A DNA stretch of 64,000 bases from Fibrobacter sp. UBA4223 (GCA_002382975.1 DFTB01000016.1:73999-137998); one strand, 5' to 3'; counted from the stretch's first letter, positions 10,716 to 19,531 are shown. Translations and numbers: made by a program. The notes: generated by a model from the sequence alone, not told the origin.

Positions 10716-11666
10716 ATGTTCTCTCCTACCTGCAATCGCGAAACCTGGATAAAGCGTCAAGACCTGATGCGTAAGGTTCGTGCTTTCTTCGAAGCTCGCG
10801 GGGTTTTGGAAGTGGAAACGCCGGTGCTGTCCAACGCTTGCGGCACCGACCCGCAGTTGGATTACTTCGAGATTGAATCGCCCCACCGTTTCATGATGAC
10901 CAGTCCGGAATTCCATATGAAACGCCTACTCTCGGCAGGTTTCGGCGACATCTTCCAGATTACCAAGTCCTTTCGTAAGGACGAATTCGGCGCACATCAT
11001 AACAACGAATTCAGCATGGTGGAATGGTATCGTGTGGGCATGCCTCAGGAACAATTGATGGACGAGGTGGAAACCCTGGTCTCGGAGATTCTCGGGAAAC
11101 CCCTCAACGCCCGCCGCACCCGCTGGATTGATGCCTTCAGGAATTATGCCGGAGTGAACCCCCTTACCGCCACCGACGGAGACTTCGTCGCAGCCTGCAG
11201 GTCCAAAGACATTCCCCTCCCAGCCGCCTCTACAGGCATGTCCCGGGAAGACTGGTGGGACTACCTGATGGTCTTTGCCGTAGAGCCGGCGTTAGCAAAG
11301 AACGGCCCGGAATTCATTTTGGATTACCCCCAGTCCCAGGCGGCTCTCGCCCAGACCTATGTAGGCGAAGACGACTACACCTGGGCCAGGCGGTTTGAGC
11401 TGTTTGTAGATCAAGTGGAACTTTGCAACGGCTATACGGAACTGACCGATGCCAAGGAACAGCGCAGGCGTTTCGAGGCCGACCTTGAAATCCGCCGTAG
11501 CATGAACAAACCTTTGCCACCGATAGACGAAAACTTCTTGCAGGCGCTGGAATCGGGGATGCCCGCCTGCTCCGGCGTGGCTTTGGGCCTAGACCGGCTC
11601 TTTATGCTGGCCTTGAACAAGGCAGAAATCAAAGACGTGATTCTTTTCCCAAGCCCGATTGCGTAA
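10716..11666 (+). CDS. epmA: Elongation factor P--(R)-beta-lysine ligase EpmA (GenX/PoxA)
   Basis: 316 residues, a class II lysyl-tRNA synthetase catalytic domain without the anticodon-binding domain, as in EpmA. Motif 2 reads FRKDEFGAHHNNEFSMVEWYR-like, with SPEFHMKRLL before it, and motif 3 is GVALGLDRLFMLAL; ELCNGYTELTD is also family-typical. EpmA attaches (R)-beta-lysine to a conserved Lys of EF-P, which relieves ribosome stalling on polyproline. No efp or epmB is in the window. The ATG at 10716 has no recognisable ribosome site; the upstream sequence is a CCTAACCCCTA repeat tract. Confidence 0.93.
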   Translation: MFSPTCNRETWIKRQDLMRKVRAFFEARGVLEVETPVLSNACGTDPQLDYFEIESPHRFMMTSPEFHMKRLLSAGFGDIFQITKSFRKDEFGAHHNNEFSMVEWYRVGMPQEQLMDEVETLVSEILGKPLNARRTRWIDAFRNYAGVNPLTATDGDFVAACRSKDIPLPAASTGMSREDWWDYLMVFAVEPALAKNGPEFILDYPQSQAALAQTYVGEDDYTWARRFELFVDQVELCNGYTELTDAKEQRRRFEADLEIRRSMNKPLPPIDENFLQALESGMPACSGVALGLDRLFMLALNKAEIKDVILFPSPIA

Positions 11667-11696
11667 GGCAATCTCGAACATCTTGTCCCCCGCGGC

Positions 11697-11730
11697 CCTA
11701 AAACCTACAACCTATTACCTAACCCCTAAT
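11697..11730. repeat. CCTAACCCCTA-type repeat tract
   Basis: ACCTACAACCTATTACCTA and TAACCCCTA units sit between the convergent epmA and thioredoxin genes and run to the thioredoxin stop. Confidence 0.65.
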
Positions 11731-12233
11731 AGCTTCTCTATCCGCCGCCGTAGCTCCGACTCGCTGGCATCGCCCACAAACACCTTGTCGATGTTGTCCT
11801 CTTTGTCCACCAGGTAGCTTACGGGAATGACTCCCGGATTCCCGAGAGCGTTCATGGCGTCGTAGTTCCAGTGGACCACGGTCCAGGGCATTTCCTTAGC
11901 CTTCTTGAATCGGGCCATCACTTTCAGGTTCTCGTCTTCGTCAATCATCAAGATTTTTAACCCCCTGGAGCCGTATTCCTGATGGAATTTCTGGAGCATG
12001 GGGATTTCCATGAGGCAACCAGGGCACCAGCTGGCACTCAAAACGATAAGCGTAGCAGTCCCCTTTTCACTTGCGTAGTCCGTCCGGCTGCCATCAGCCT
12101 TCAGTGCCTCAAAGTTCACTACCGTCTTTGGGATTTCCCGAAAAGACCGTTCCAGGGAAACGGTGCGGTACAGGTAGATTCCCCCTAGCAAAACAAGGGG
12201 AATCAAAGCCCATTTTAGTGTAGAAATACGCAT
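11715..12233 (-). CDS. TlpA-like thioredoxin-fold protein, membrane-anchored
   Basis: 172 residues. A single N-terminal hydrophobic segment (WALIPLVLLGGIYLY) anchors it facing the periplasm. The thioredoxin-like domain has the redox motif SASWCPGCLMEIPMLQ and the cis-Pro loop GNPGVIPVSYLVDKE. Such proteins reduce or transfer disulfides on exported proteins or in cytochrome c assembly; the partner cannot be told. It converges with epmA and is divergent from pilT, sharing a 51-nt intergenic region with it. Confidence 0.85.
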   Translation of the reverse strand: MRISTLKWALIPLVLLGGIYLYRTVSLERSFREIPKTVVNFEALKADGSRTDYASEKGTATLIVLSASWCPGCLMEIPMLQKFHQEYGSRGLKILMIDEDENLKVMARFKKAKEMPWTVVHWNYDAMNALGNPGVIPVSYLVDKEDNIDKVFVGDASESELRRRIEKLLGVR

Positions 12234-12284
12234 TATGCCGTAGAATTTATGAAATTTCGCTCCTTTTTAGTTATATTCTTGAAT

Positions 12285-13352
12285 ATGGCATACAATATTC
12301 AAGAACTTCTTTCTGAAATGGTCAAACGCGGAGCCTCCGACTTGCATATCACGGCAGGTTCCCCTCCCCTACTCCGTATCTCCGGCAAGCTCACTCCTAT
12401 CGGAGCCGACAAGCTGAAACCGGACGAAACCATGCGCATGACCTACAGCCTCATGAACGAGATGCAGAAGAAGACCTTCGAACAGCAGAAGGAATGCGAT
12501 TTCTCCTTCGGTATTGCAAACCTTGCCCGTTTCCGTGCCAATGCCTACCTACAGCGCGGTTGCGTGGCCCTCGCCCTCCGTATCATTCCGCTAGATATCC
12601 GCACCTTCAAGGACCTGGGTCTCCCGAAAATTTTGGCCGAGTTCACCACCCGTCCCTCGGGCCTGGTCCTGGTGACCGGTGCCACCGGTTCCGGTAAGTC
12701 CACGACCCTTGCAGCCATGATTGACAAGATCAACAAGGAACGCCACGACCACATTCTCACCGTAGAAGACCCCATCGAATTTTTGCACAAGCACCAGGGT
12801 TGCATGGTGAACCAGCGCGAAGTGGGAAGCGACACCAACAGTTTCGCCCAGGCACTGAAGATGGCCCTCCGTCAGGACCCCGACGTGGTGCTCATCGGCG
12901 AAATGCGTGACCTGGAAACCATCCGTGCCGCCCTTACCATCGCTGAAACAGGCCACTTGGCCTTCGCGACACTCCACACCAACTCCTGCGTGCAGACCAT
13001 CAACCGTATCGTGGACGCTTTCCCCAAGGGCGAACAACAAACGGTGCGCACCCAGCTGTCTTTTGTGCTCCAGGGTGTGATATGCCAGACTCTGGTTCCC
13101 CGCATTGGCGGCGGTCGTGTCATGGCCTACGAAATCATGAACGTGACTCCCGGTATCCGAGCCCTAATTCGCGACGACAAGGTACACCAGATCGAATCCA
13201 TGATCGAAATCGGCCAGAAGTTCGGCATGAACACCATGAACATGTGTCTCTGCGAATTGGTCAAGAACCGCAAGGTGGACCGTTTCGAAGCCCTTTCCCG
13301 CTCCCCCAGCCCCGATCAGCTGGAACAACTGTTCGTGAAGGAAGGTGTGTAA
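12285..13352 (+). CDS. pilT: Type IV pilus retraction ATPase PilT
   Basis: 355 residues from ATG 12285 (MAYNIQELLSEMVKRGASDLHI, the usual PilT start); the frame extends 12 codons upstream but without family sequence. Walker A GATGSGKSTT, Asp box ILTVEDPIEF, Walker B VVLIGEMRDLETI and His box GHLAFATLHTN are all present. PilT is a hexameric cytoplasmic ATPase that depolymerises type IV pili, powering twitching or adhesion. It is followed after 3 nt by pilC, so the two are surely one operon. No pilB or pilin gene is in the window. Confidence 0.96.
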   Translation: MAYNIQELLSEMVKRGASDLHITAGSPPLLRISGKLTPIGADKLKPDETMRMTYSLMNEMQKKTFEQQKECDFSFGIANLARFRANAYLQRGCVALALRIIPLDIRTFKDLGLPKILAEFTTRPSGLVLVTGATGSGKSTTLAAMIDKINKERHDHILTVEDPIEFLHKHQGCMVNQREVGSDTNSFAQALKMALRQDPDVVLIGEMRDLETIRAALTIAETGHLAFATLHTNSCVQTINRIVDAFPKGEQQTVRTQLSFVLQGVICQTLVPRIGGGRVMAYEIMNVTPGIRALIRDDKVHQIESMIEIGQKFGMNTMNMCLCELVKNRKVDRFEALSRSPSPDQLEQLFVKEGV

Positions 13353-13355
13353 CCT

Positions 13356-14558
13356 ATGCCAGAGTTTTTGTACAAGGCCCAAAATACCCAGGGCAACGTT
13401 TTCCAAGGCTCCCTAGAAGCCAAGGACAAGGCCGAAGCCGAGTCCATGCTCCTGCGGCGCAGGCTTGTCATCACAAGTCTGAAAAAGAAGCCTACCGAAA
13501 TCAAGATTAAGATTGGTTCCGGCATCAAGCATGCTGACATCGCTAGGTTTACCCGAATGTTTTCGTCCATGAGTTCGGCGGGCCTCCCTATGCTCCAATG
13601 CTTGAATATTTTGGAAGAACAGTGCGAAAACCCGGAACTTAAGTCCGTTATTCACAAAATCACTCAGTCCATCAACGGCGGTTCCTCTTTGGCAGATGCT
13701 CTGGCCCAGCACCCCAAGGTGTTCGGTCCCCTGTACACCAACATGGTGGCGGCAGGCGAAGCGGGCGGTATCTTGGATGGCATCCTTGCTCGTCTAGCAG
13801 AAACTCTCGAAAACCAGGAACGCCTGAAGCGCAAGGTGAAAAAGGCCTTGACCTACCCGGTGATGTTGGTGATCGTGGGTATCTTGGTGGTGATTGCCCT
13901 TATGACCTTCGTGGTGCCTACCTTCGCTGAACAGTTTGCCGCCCTCGATGCGGAACTCCCAGCACCAACGCAAGTTGTTATGAGCATATCCGATTTCATT
14001 CGCGATAATGCGGCCTTCATGGTGATAGGTGTCGTCATCCTCATCGTCGGGTTCAAGATGTCTATGAAAGTCCCGTCTGTCAAGTTTGCATGGGATGGCT
14101 TTATGCTGAAGGTCCCCAAACTAGGAGACCTCCAAATCAAATCTACGACGGCCAGTTTTGCCAGAACTTTGGGAACACTCCTAAACGCTGGTGTATCCAT
14201 CATGGATTCTTTGAAGGTGGTGTCCTCCACCGTGAGCAACAAGGTAGTGGAAAAATCCATCAACAAGATTTCCATCGGCATCGCTGGCGGTAAGTCCATC
14301 GCCGAGCCCATGACAGAAGTCGGCATTTTCCCACCCATGGTTATTCAGATGACTGGCGTGGGTGAAAAGACCGGTAACCTGGGAGGCATGCTTTTGAAGC
14401 TCGCCGACTTCTACGACGAAGAAGTGGACGCCGCCGTGGACGCCGTGGTGGGCATGATGGAACCGATGATTATCGTGTTCCTGGGCGGCGCCGTCGGTGG
14501 CTTGCTGATTGCTATGTATATGCCTATGTTCTCCATGGGCGACGCCATCAAGGGCTAA
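13356..14558 (+). CDS. pilC: Type IV pilus inner-membrane platform protein PilC
   Basis: 400 residues, normal length for PilC/GspF. It opens with MPEFLYKAQNTQGN and contains two T2SSF domains, each with an ARFTRMFSSMSSAGLPMLQCL-like and ASFARTLGTLLNAGVSI block, and three strong hydrophobic segments near residues 165-190, 220-240 and the C-terminus. It couples the cytoplasmic ATPases to pilus assembly and retraction. Directly downstream of pilT with a 3-nt gap. Confidence 0.95.
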   Translation: MPEFLYKAQNTQGNVFQGSLEAKDKAEAESMLLRRRLVITSLKKKPTEIKIKIGSGIKHADIARFTRMFSSMSSAGLPMLQCLNILEEQCENPELKSVIHKITQSINGGSSLADALAQHPKVFGPLYTNMVAAGEAGGILDGILARLAETLENQERLKRKVKKALTYPVMLVIVGILVVIALMTFVVPTFAEQFAALDAELPAPTQVVMSISDFIRDNAAFMVIGVVILIVGFKMSMKVPSVKFAWDGFMLKVPKLGDLQIKSTTASFARTLGTLLNAGVSIMDSLKVVSSTVSNKVVEKSINKISIGIAGGKSIAEPMTEVGIFPPMVIQMTGVGEKTGNLGGMLLKLADFYDEEVDAAVDAVVGMMEPMIIVFLGGAVGGLLIAMYMPMFSMGDAIKG

Positions 14559-14792
14559 TAAACTGCGTAATACTTCGTTACTCCCCCTCTCGCCATAGGT
14601 TTTCTACGGCTTCGGGGGTCGTTGCCTCGTCTTACTTGTTTCTTATCCCTCGTACGCTATGCGGAGTTGTCTCGCTCGGTTTTGCGGTTTTCAATAAAAA
14701 CACACTTGATACAGTTTTGTAAAAACAACATTTAGAACACTAACCTGCGCCTTGAAACGATTGTATATTATGGGAAAAAGAGAGGTAATCCC

Positions 14793-15737
14793 ATGAAAAC
14801 GAAATTCATTCTCCCGATTATTGCGATAGGTCTGTTTGCCGCATGCTCCGACGACAGTAGCAGCGGTAATCCCACAGAACCAGGTACCAATCCGACCGTA
14901 GAATCCTCCGCATCGGAAGAAACACCCAGTTCCGATTCCACTCCTCTCGAACCCTTCCGCAAAGAAGTGGAAAATACAATTCCAAACAACACCGCCACCG
15001 AAGTCGAAGACTTCGCCGACTACAAGTATTATGGCGCAGAACTCACCGGCAAGGACCAGTTCACCTACGGGCGCTTCGAGGCCCGCATGAAAATGGTTTC
15101 CATCTCCGGTTCCGTAAGTTCCATGTTCCTCTACTACGATCCGTCTTATCTGCTTGGTAACGAGCCGTGGAACGAAATCGACATCGAAGTCCTCGGAACC
15201 AACCCGGGAATGTGGCAGTCCAACTTGATTACCCGTCTGCCGGACGAAGACAAGAAAAATCCGAAAATCACATCGGAATACAAGACCGGGTTCGGATTCA
15301 ATTCTACCGAAGACTTCCACCTGTTCGCCTTCGTGTGGACTCCCGAATATATTTCCTGGGAAATAGACAGCGTAGAAATCCGTCGTGATGTCATTGGCAT
15401 GGATAAAGGCCAAGTGGAATTCATGACCCTCCAGCAATCCCTCCGCTTCAACCTGTGGGCATCAAAAAGCGCCGGCTGGACAGGAAAATTCACCGGCGCC
15501 GAACTGGCCGATGGTCCAGTGGCGCAAGAGATTGACTATGTCCGCGTATACAGTTATGACACAGAAACCAAGACTTTCACCAAGTCCTGGCAAGACGATT
15601 TCGACGGTGACGCCCTTGATACAAGGCACTGGAGCAAGGGCAACTGGGAAATGGAAAATGTCATGCTCTCGGCCAACAACATCGTAGTAGAAGACGGCAA
15701 GTGCAAGTTGTTGATTTCACGAGTCAAAGAAGAATAA
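14793..15737 (+). CDS. Circularly permuted GH16 beta-glucanase (lichenase-like), lipoprotein
   Basis: 314 residues. The signal ends in LFAAC, so Cys18 is probably lipidated; a Ser/Thr/Pro-rich linker reaches residue 70. The GH16 core starts at about residue 78 with the strand YGRFEARMKM, the catalytic motif EIDIE at residues 128-132 (E128 nucleophile, E132 acid/base by family knowledge) and GLRFNLWAS-type and DYVRVYSY segments. The piece that normally begins the fold (WQDDFDGDALDTRHWSKGNW) is at the C-terminus, residues 262-314. This order is the circular permutation known from the F. succinogenes 1,3-1,4-beta-glucanase. Unlike that enzyme it is lipid-anchored and ends right after the core, with no Pro-rich tail. 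Substrate is inferred to be mixed-linkage beta-glucan. Confidence 0.9.
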   Translation: MKTKFILPIIAIGLFAACSDDSSSGNPTEPGTNPTVESSASEETPSSDSTPLEPFRKEVENTIPNNTATEVEDFADYKYYGAELTGKDQFTYGRFEARMKMVSISGSVSSMFLYYDPSYLLGNEPWNEIDIEVLGTNPGMWQSNLITRLPDEDKKNPKITSEYKTGFGFNSTEDFHLFAFVWTPEYISWEIDSVEIRRDVIGMDKGQVEFMTLQQSLRFNLWASKSAGWTGKFTGAELADGPVAQEIDYVRVYSYDTETKTFTKSWQDDFDGDALDTRHWSKGNWEMENVMLSANNIVVEDGKCKLLISRVKEE

Positions 15738-15766
15738 CGCACAAACTTTTGCTCCTCCAAAAAGTT

Positions 15767-15795
15767 CCCCGGGCACGCAAGTGCTCGGGGTTTTT
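15767..15795 (+). terminator. Rho-independent terminator after the GH16 gene
   Basis: CCCCGGGCAC, GCAA loop, GTGCTCGGGG (nine of ten pairs) followed by TTTTT. Confidence 0.9.
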
Positions 15796-15846
15796 GCTTT
15801 TCAAAAATTTTAGCGGAGTATTGACGTTCCAGCAAAGAAATCCGAA

Positions 15847-17313
15847 TTACTTTTTCAGCAAGAATCCCGAAACGGATTTTTCCCGAACAAAGGTCTTCTG
15901 GGCAATTTCCTGAACGTCGGCGGCGGTAACCTTCGATAGTTCATCGGCCCAGTTCAAGAAAATATTGTAGTCCCCGTACATTTCGTACCAGGCGAGCATG
16001 GTGGCCACGTTCTCCATGTCCGTCAGGCTACGGACCAGGGCCGCATAGGAATGGTTCTTGACCTTTTCAAAGTCGCGGGCACTCAGAGGCTCGGTCTTCA
16101 GTTTTTCCAGTTCTTCCCAGACAATCTGCTCCACCTTGGCCTCGTCTGCATCTGGGCGCAGGTTCACATGGACTCCGAATTCGGAGACGTACTTGTTGGG
16201 GCTGTTGCTGGAGCGGATACCGACAGCAAGTTTTTCCTGCTCCACCAGGCGTCTATAGAGCCTGCCGGAACGACCGTTCAAAACACCTTCGATGATATCA
16301 AGAGCGTAAAGGCTCTTGTCGCCCACTTCTGCCGTCTTGAAAACCAGGTCATACATGTTGGGAGCATCGGGACGTTTGACCACCAGACGCTTTTCGCCGG
16401 CCTGCTCCGGGTCACGGATGGTAAGCGGCGGGAACGCCTCCCCTGCAGGAATACCCGAGAAATACTTCTTGACCATTTCCATGGTGGCCGTCGTGTCCAA
16501 ATCCCCCGCCAGCACAAGGATAGCGTTACGGGGCTTGTAATACTTGCGATAGTGTTCCGCCGCCATTTCCCGAGTCAAGTTGTCAATGTCACTAGGCCAG
16601 CCGATGGTGGGCACGCGGTAAGGGAAAGCCTCGTAAATCATGGAGTTCAAGGTCTCGATGTAGCGGCCGGCAGGCTTGTCGTCGTAACGCATGCGTCTTT
16701 CTTCGCGGACCACGGAACGCTCCGAATAGAATTCCCGCAGTACGGCGTTCTGCATACGGTCCGCTTCCAGCCACATGAACAATTCGATTTTGTCCTTGGG
16801 AAGCGTCACGATGTAAGCCGTCATCAGGTCAGAAGTGAATGCGTTGAGGCCTGTGCCGCCTGCCGCCTGGTAGGCGCTCCACAGTTCATCCTTCACGAAA
16901 ATCTTGCGGTGTTCGTTCACCACGGAATCGTGTTCCGCAGTAAGCCGATTGACCGTAGCGGTATCCCCGGCCAGTTTCGCCGGGCGAATCAGCGCCTGCA
17001 GAGAATCCTGTACCGCCATGAACCGGGCATCGGCAACGCTGTCGGTAATGCCCACCTTGTGCGTGCCCTTGAAAAGTTCGTGCTCCAACATGTGGGCAAG
17101 TCCGGACTTGCCCGGAACTTCGTGGACGGACCCCGTCACATAGAAAAGCCTGCAGCTCACCGTAGGTGCCTGGGAGTTCGGGTGCAACAGGACCGTAAGG
17201 CCGTTATCCAGCACTTCCTTGTGGACCGGCATGTTCACTGCGGCATGAGCGGACCCTGCCACAAAGGCCAAGGCGCATGCCCCACGCAAAAAATTCTTGA
17301 AACAATTTTTCAT
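15847..17313 (-). CDS. M16-family zinc metallopeptidase, exported
   Basis: 488 residues from ATG 17313, which starts a good signal peptide (FLRGACALAFVAGSAHAA); the longer open frame upstream is not supported. The inverted zinc motif HMLEH (in SGLAHMLEHELFKGT) is intact and SERSVVREERRMR supplies the downstream Glu region. It carries a helical insertion after the zinc motif (about residues 75-125). The C-terminal half is the non-catalytic M16_C domain, so this is one complete two-domain unit, like the periplasmic insulinase-type peptidases; many of these act in pairs but no second M16 gene is adjacent. It reads toward the GH16 gene, with the terminator between them. Confidence 0.9.
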   Translation of the reverse strand: MKNCFKNFLRGACALAFVAGSAHAAVNMPVHKEVLDNGLTVLLHPNSQAPTVSCRLFYVTGSVHEVPGKSGLAHMLEHELFKGTHKVGITDSVADARFMAVQDSLQALIRPAKLAGDTATVNRLTAEHDSVVNEHRKIFVKDELWSAYQAAGGTGLNAFTSDLMTAYIVTLPKDKIELFMWLEADRMQNAVLREFYSERSVVREERRMRYDDKPAGRYIETLNSMIYEAFPYRVPTIGWPSDIDNLTREMAAEHYRKYYKPRNAILVLAGDLDTTATMEMVKKYFSGIPAGEAFPPLTIRDPEQAGEKRLVVKRPDAPNMYDLVFKTAEVGDKSLYALDIIEGVLNGRSGRLYRRLVEQEKLAVGIRSSNSPNKYVSEFGVHVNLRPDADEAKVEQIVWEELEKLKTEPLSARDFEKVKNHSYAALVRSLTDMENVATMLAWYEMYGDYNIFLNWADELSKVTAADVQEIAQKTFVREKSVSGFLLKK

Positions 17314-17421
17314 GGGATGAATTATAGAATTTTTAGAGGAACTGCTAAACCTTGCCGAGGGGGTGCTGGAAGACCACGCAGTGGGCTGCAAGCAGGGGGA
17401 GGCCTCCCCCACCACCTAATA

Positions 17422-17459
17422 CAAAAAGAAAGCACCCCGCCCGATTAGGAGCAGGGTGC
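17422..17459 (-). terminator. Terminator 3 of the rplT repeat array
   Basis: Minus strand: 11-bp stem GCACCCTGCTC with GGGCGGGGTGC, then CTTTCTTTTTG. It occupies the same position as terminators 1 and 2 in its repeat unit but with a different stem sequence. Confidence 0.85.
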
Positions 17460-17815
17460 AATTTCTCGCGTTTGTTCAGCTAGTCGTGCTGCTTTTCTCT
17501 GGGAGATCCCCGCCTGCGCGGGGATGACAACACTAGATTAGGCAGCCTTCACAGTTTCCACGACCTTGGCGAATGCTTCGGGATCGGCGACGGCAGTATG
17601 ATGACCGTTCGGCTCCTCATTGGGCGACGCTTCTCCGGAATCGCCTCACTCTCGCCTACATCGCCAGCTTGCGCTTGGCGACTCCGGCTCACGGAAATGA
17701 CCGTTCGGCTCCTCATTGGGTGACGATTCTCCGGAATCGCCTCACTCTCGCCTTCGCGGCTTGTCAATACAAGCCGCTCATGCTCACCATGGCCGACGCC
17801 TTAACCCGTTCAAAC

Positions 17816-17848
17816 AAAAAGTCCCCCGCCGTTTTACCGGCAGGGGAC
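17816..17848 (-). terminator. Terminator 2 of the rplT repeat array
   Basis: Minus strand: 11-bp stem GTCCCCTGCCG with CGGCGGGGGAC, then TTTTTG. The stem differs in sequence from terminators 1 and 3 although the flanking 136 nt are practically identical. Confidence 0.88.
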
Positions 17849-18102
17849 AATTTCTCGCGTTTGTTCAGCTAGTCGTGCTGCTTTTCTCTGGGAGATCCCC
17901 GCCTGCGCGGGGATGACAACACTAGATTAGGCAGCCTTCACGGTTTCCACGACCTTGGCGAATGCTTCGGGATCGGCGACGGCAGTATGATGACCGTTCG
18001 GCTCCTCATTGGGCGACGCTTCTCCGGAATCGCCTCACTCTCGCCTTCGCGGCTTGTCAATACAAGCCGCTCATGCTCACCATGGCCGACGCCTTGGAAT
18101 GC

Positions 18103-18133
18103 AAAAAGCGCCCCGCTTTTTCAAGCGGAGCGC
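18103..18133 (-). terminator. Terminator 1, end of the infC-rpmI-rplT operon
   Basis: Minus strand: 11-bp stem GCGCTCCGCTT with AAGCGGGGCGC, then TTTTTGC. It lies 79 nt past the true rplT stop and is the first terminator the operon transcript meets. Confidence 0.9.
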
Positions 18134-18211
18134 AATTTCTCGCGTTTGTTCAGCTAGTCGTGCTGCTTTTCTCTGGGAGATCCCCGCCTGCGCGGGGATG
18201 ACAACACTAGA

Positions 18212-18562
18212 TTAGGCAGCCTTCACAGTTTCCACGACCTTGGCGAATGCTTCGGGATCGGCGACGGCCATGTCAGCAAGAACCTTGCGGTTCAGCTGGA
18301 TGCCCGACTTGGAAAGCTTGAAGATGAACTGGCTGTAGCTGATGCCGTGTTCGCGGACAGCAGCGTTCAAGCGGGTGATCCACAGAGTGCGGAAATCGCC
18401 CTTCTTGTCGCGGCGGTGAGCGTAGGCATACTGACCGGCGTGGGCTACGGCGTCAATGGCAAGGCGGAGGTTGCTCTTGCGACGGCCATAGAAACCCTTG
18501 GCGGCCTTGAGGATTTTTTTGCGGCGTTCGCGGGAAGGAACTCTGGTTTTAGCGCGTGGCAT
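18212..18562 (-). CDS. rplT: Ribosomal protein bL20
   Basis: 116 residues, full length. The N-terminus ([20 protein letters not shown]) and the [17 protein letters not shown] segment are typical of L20, which binds 23S rRNA early in 50S assembly. It is last in infC-rpmI-rplT, 11 nt after rpmI. Its last 18 codons are duplicated twice downstream as part of a repeat array. Confidence 0.98.
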   Translation of the reverse strand: MPRAKTRVPSRERRKKILKAAKGFYGRRKSNLRLAIDAVAHAGQYAYAHRRDKKGDFRTLWITRLNAAVREHGISYSQFIFKLSKSGIQLNRKVLADMAVADPEAFAKVVETVKAA

Positions 18563-18573
18563 TCTTACACTCC

Positions 18574-18771
18574 TTATGCTTGGACAAGCAGACGCTTGAC
18601 ATGGTAAACATCGACTTTCTTAACGAGAGCGCCCTTACGCAGGTTACGCTTACGCTTGGTGGTCATCTTGGCAAGAATGTGGCGCATACCAGCACGCTTG
18701 AACTTGACGTGGCCGGAGCCAGTCACGCGGAAGCGCTTTTTTGCACCGCTGTGTGTTTTCATTTTAGGCAT
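18574..18771 (-). CDS. rpmI: Ribosomal protein bL35
   Basis: 65 residues: [20 protein letters not shown] is the standard L35 start, followed by a basic [12 protein letters not shown] segment. Middle gene of the infC-rpmI-rplT operon, 15 nt after infC. Confidence 0.98.
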   Translation of the reverse strand: MPKMKTHSGAKKRFRVTGSGHVKFKRAGMRHILAKMTTKRKRNLRKGALVKKVDVYHVKRLLVQA

Positions 18772-18786
18772 TTTTACCTCTTGGGT

Positions 18787-19410
18787 TTAAGTTGAAGCCT
18801 CACCTGCTGCCTTTGGCTCGGTTACGGGCTTTGGTGCCTGGTCCTGCTTTTTGGCAGAGCCTGCACCGCGTTTTGGACCATAGATAGAGAGCATGGTGTT
18901 GCCTTCCACCCGTGAATCCATTTCCAAATCGCCAAACTGGAGCAACTCTTCTTTAGCGCGCTCCATCAGGCGCTTGCCGTAGTCCATGTGCGCCATCTCG
19001 CGCCCACGGAACTGCATAATCAGTTTCACCTTCATACCGTCTTGAAGGAACTCGGAGGCCTGCTTGATCCGGTACTGGTAGTCGTTCTCGGCGGTCTTCG
19101 GGTGCATCTTGATTTCTTTCAGCTTCACCACGTGCTGCTTCGCCTTGGCGGCCTTGGCCTTCTTGATTTGCTCGAACTTGAACTTGCCGTAGTTGATGAT
19201 GCGGCATACCGGCGGCTTGGCGTTGGGAGACACCTCCACCAGGTCCAGTCCGGCGTCCTTTGCCATCTGCAGCGCCTTGCTCGTCTCGATGATGACGGCC
19301 TCGCCGTCCTCCTTCACCAGTCGAATGGGCGAAATGTGGATGTCCTCGTTGATACGAGTTCCGTCACTCTGACGGTTGGGCATGCGGCGGTCGCGCGGAT
19401 TAGGATACAA
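18787..19410 (-). CDS. infC: Translation initiation factor IF-3, probable UUG start
   Basis: 207 residues. The family start region RINEDIHISPIRLV and the linker and C-domain (KFKFEQIKKAKAAKAKQ, EIKMHPKTAENDY, RGREMAHMDYG) are clear; a charged Ala/Pro/Lys tail follows the normal end. UUG at 19410 has AGGAG six nucleotides upstream, whereas the in-frame AUG at 19383 has no ribosome site. Rare start codons on infC are known from other bacteria, where IF-3 represses its own synthesis by rejecting non-AUG starts, so the same autoregulation is likely. First gene of infC-rpmI-rplT; divergent from tRNA-Gly. Confidence 0.95.
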   Translation of the reverse strand: MYPNPRDRRMPNRQSDGTRINEDIHISPIRLVKEDGEAVIIETSKALQMAKDAGLDLVEVSPNAKPPVCRIINYGKFKFEQIKKAKAAKAKQHVVKLKEIKMHPKTAENDYQYRIKQASEFLQDGMKVKLIMQFRGREMAHMDYGKRLMERAKEELLQFGDLEMDSRVEGNTMLSIYGPKRGAGSAKKQDQAPKPVTEPKAAGEAST

Positions 19411-19514
19411 GTAAGCTCCTCGGTATAAGGTTAATGTGGGGCAAAATTTAGTAAGATTCAGAAAAATTTCCAACAAGTTTTGGGCCAACCCCTTTAAAAA
19501 ACGCCCGATTTTTG

Positions 19515-19520
19515 TATAAT
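19515..19520 (+). promoter_or_regulatory. -10 box of the tRNA-Gly promoter
   Basis: A consensus TATAAT lies 11 nt before the mature tRNA 5' end. A convincing -35 is not visible (TTTAAA-like sequence at the right distance). Confidence 0.6.
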
Positions 19521-19531
19521 TGTGCTTGCTC

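Larger units (their letters stand above)
17432..18268 (-). repeat. Tandem triplication of the rplT 3' end, 3' UTR and terminator
   Basis: A 136-nt block (17459-17594, 17848-17983, 18133-18268) occurs three times with one visible difference (an A/G at 17553 versus 17942). In the minus direction it holds the last 18 codons and stop of rplT, a GTCATCCCCGCG-type palindrome and a spacer, then a terminator hairpin. Only the right-hand copy is attached to the complete gene. The blocks are separated by a second repeated sequence carrying GTGAGGCGATTCCGGAG and GAGGAGCCGAACGGTCAT words; in the left unit this is itself partly duplicated (about 104 nt extra). This fills the 900 nt between the M16 gene and rplT. 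Confidence 0.93.

Noticed and set aside
17432..18268. CRISPR-like array
   Set aside because: Three long repeats of 136 nt with coding content and terminators, irregular spacing and repeated rather than unique spacers; not CRISPR.
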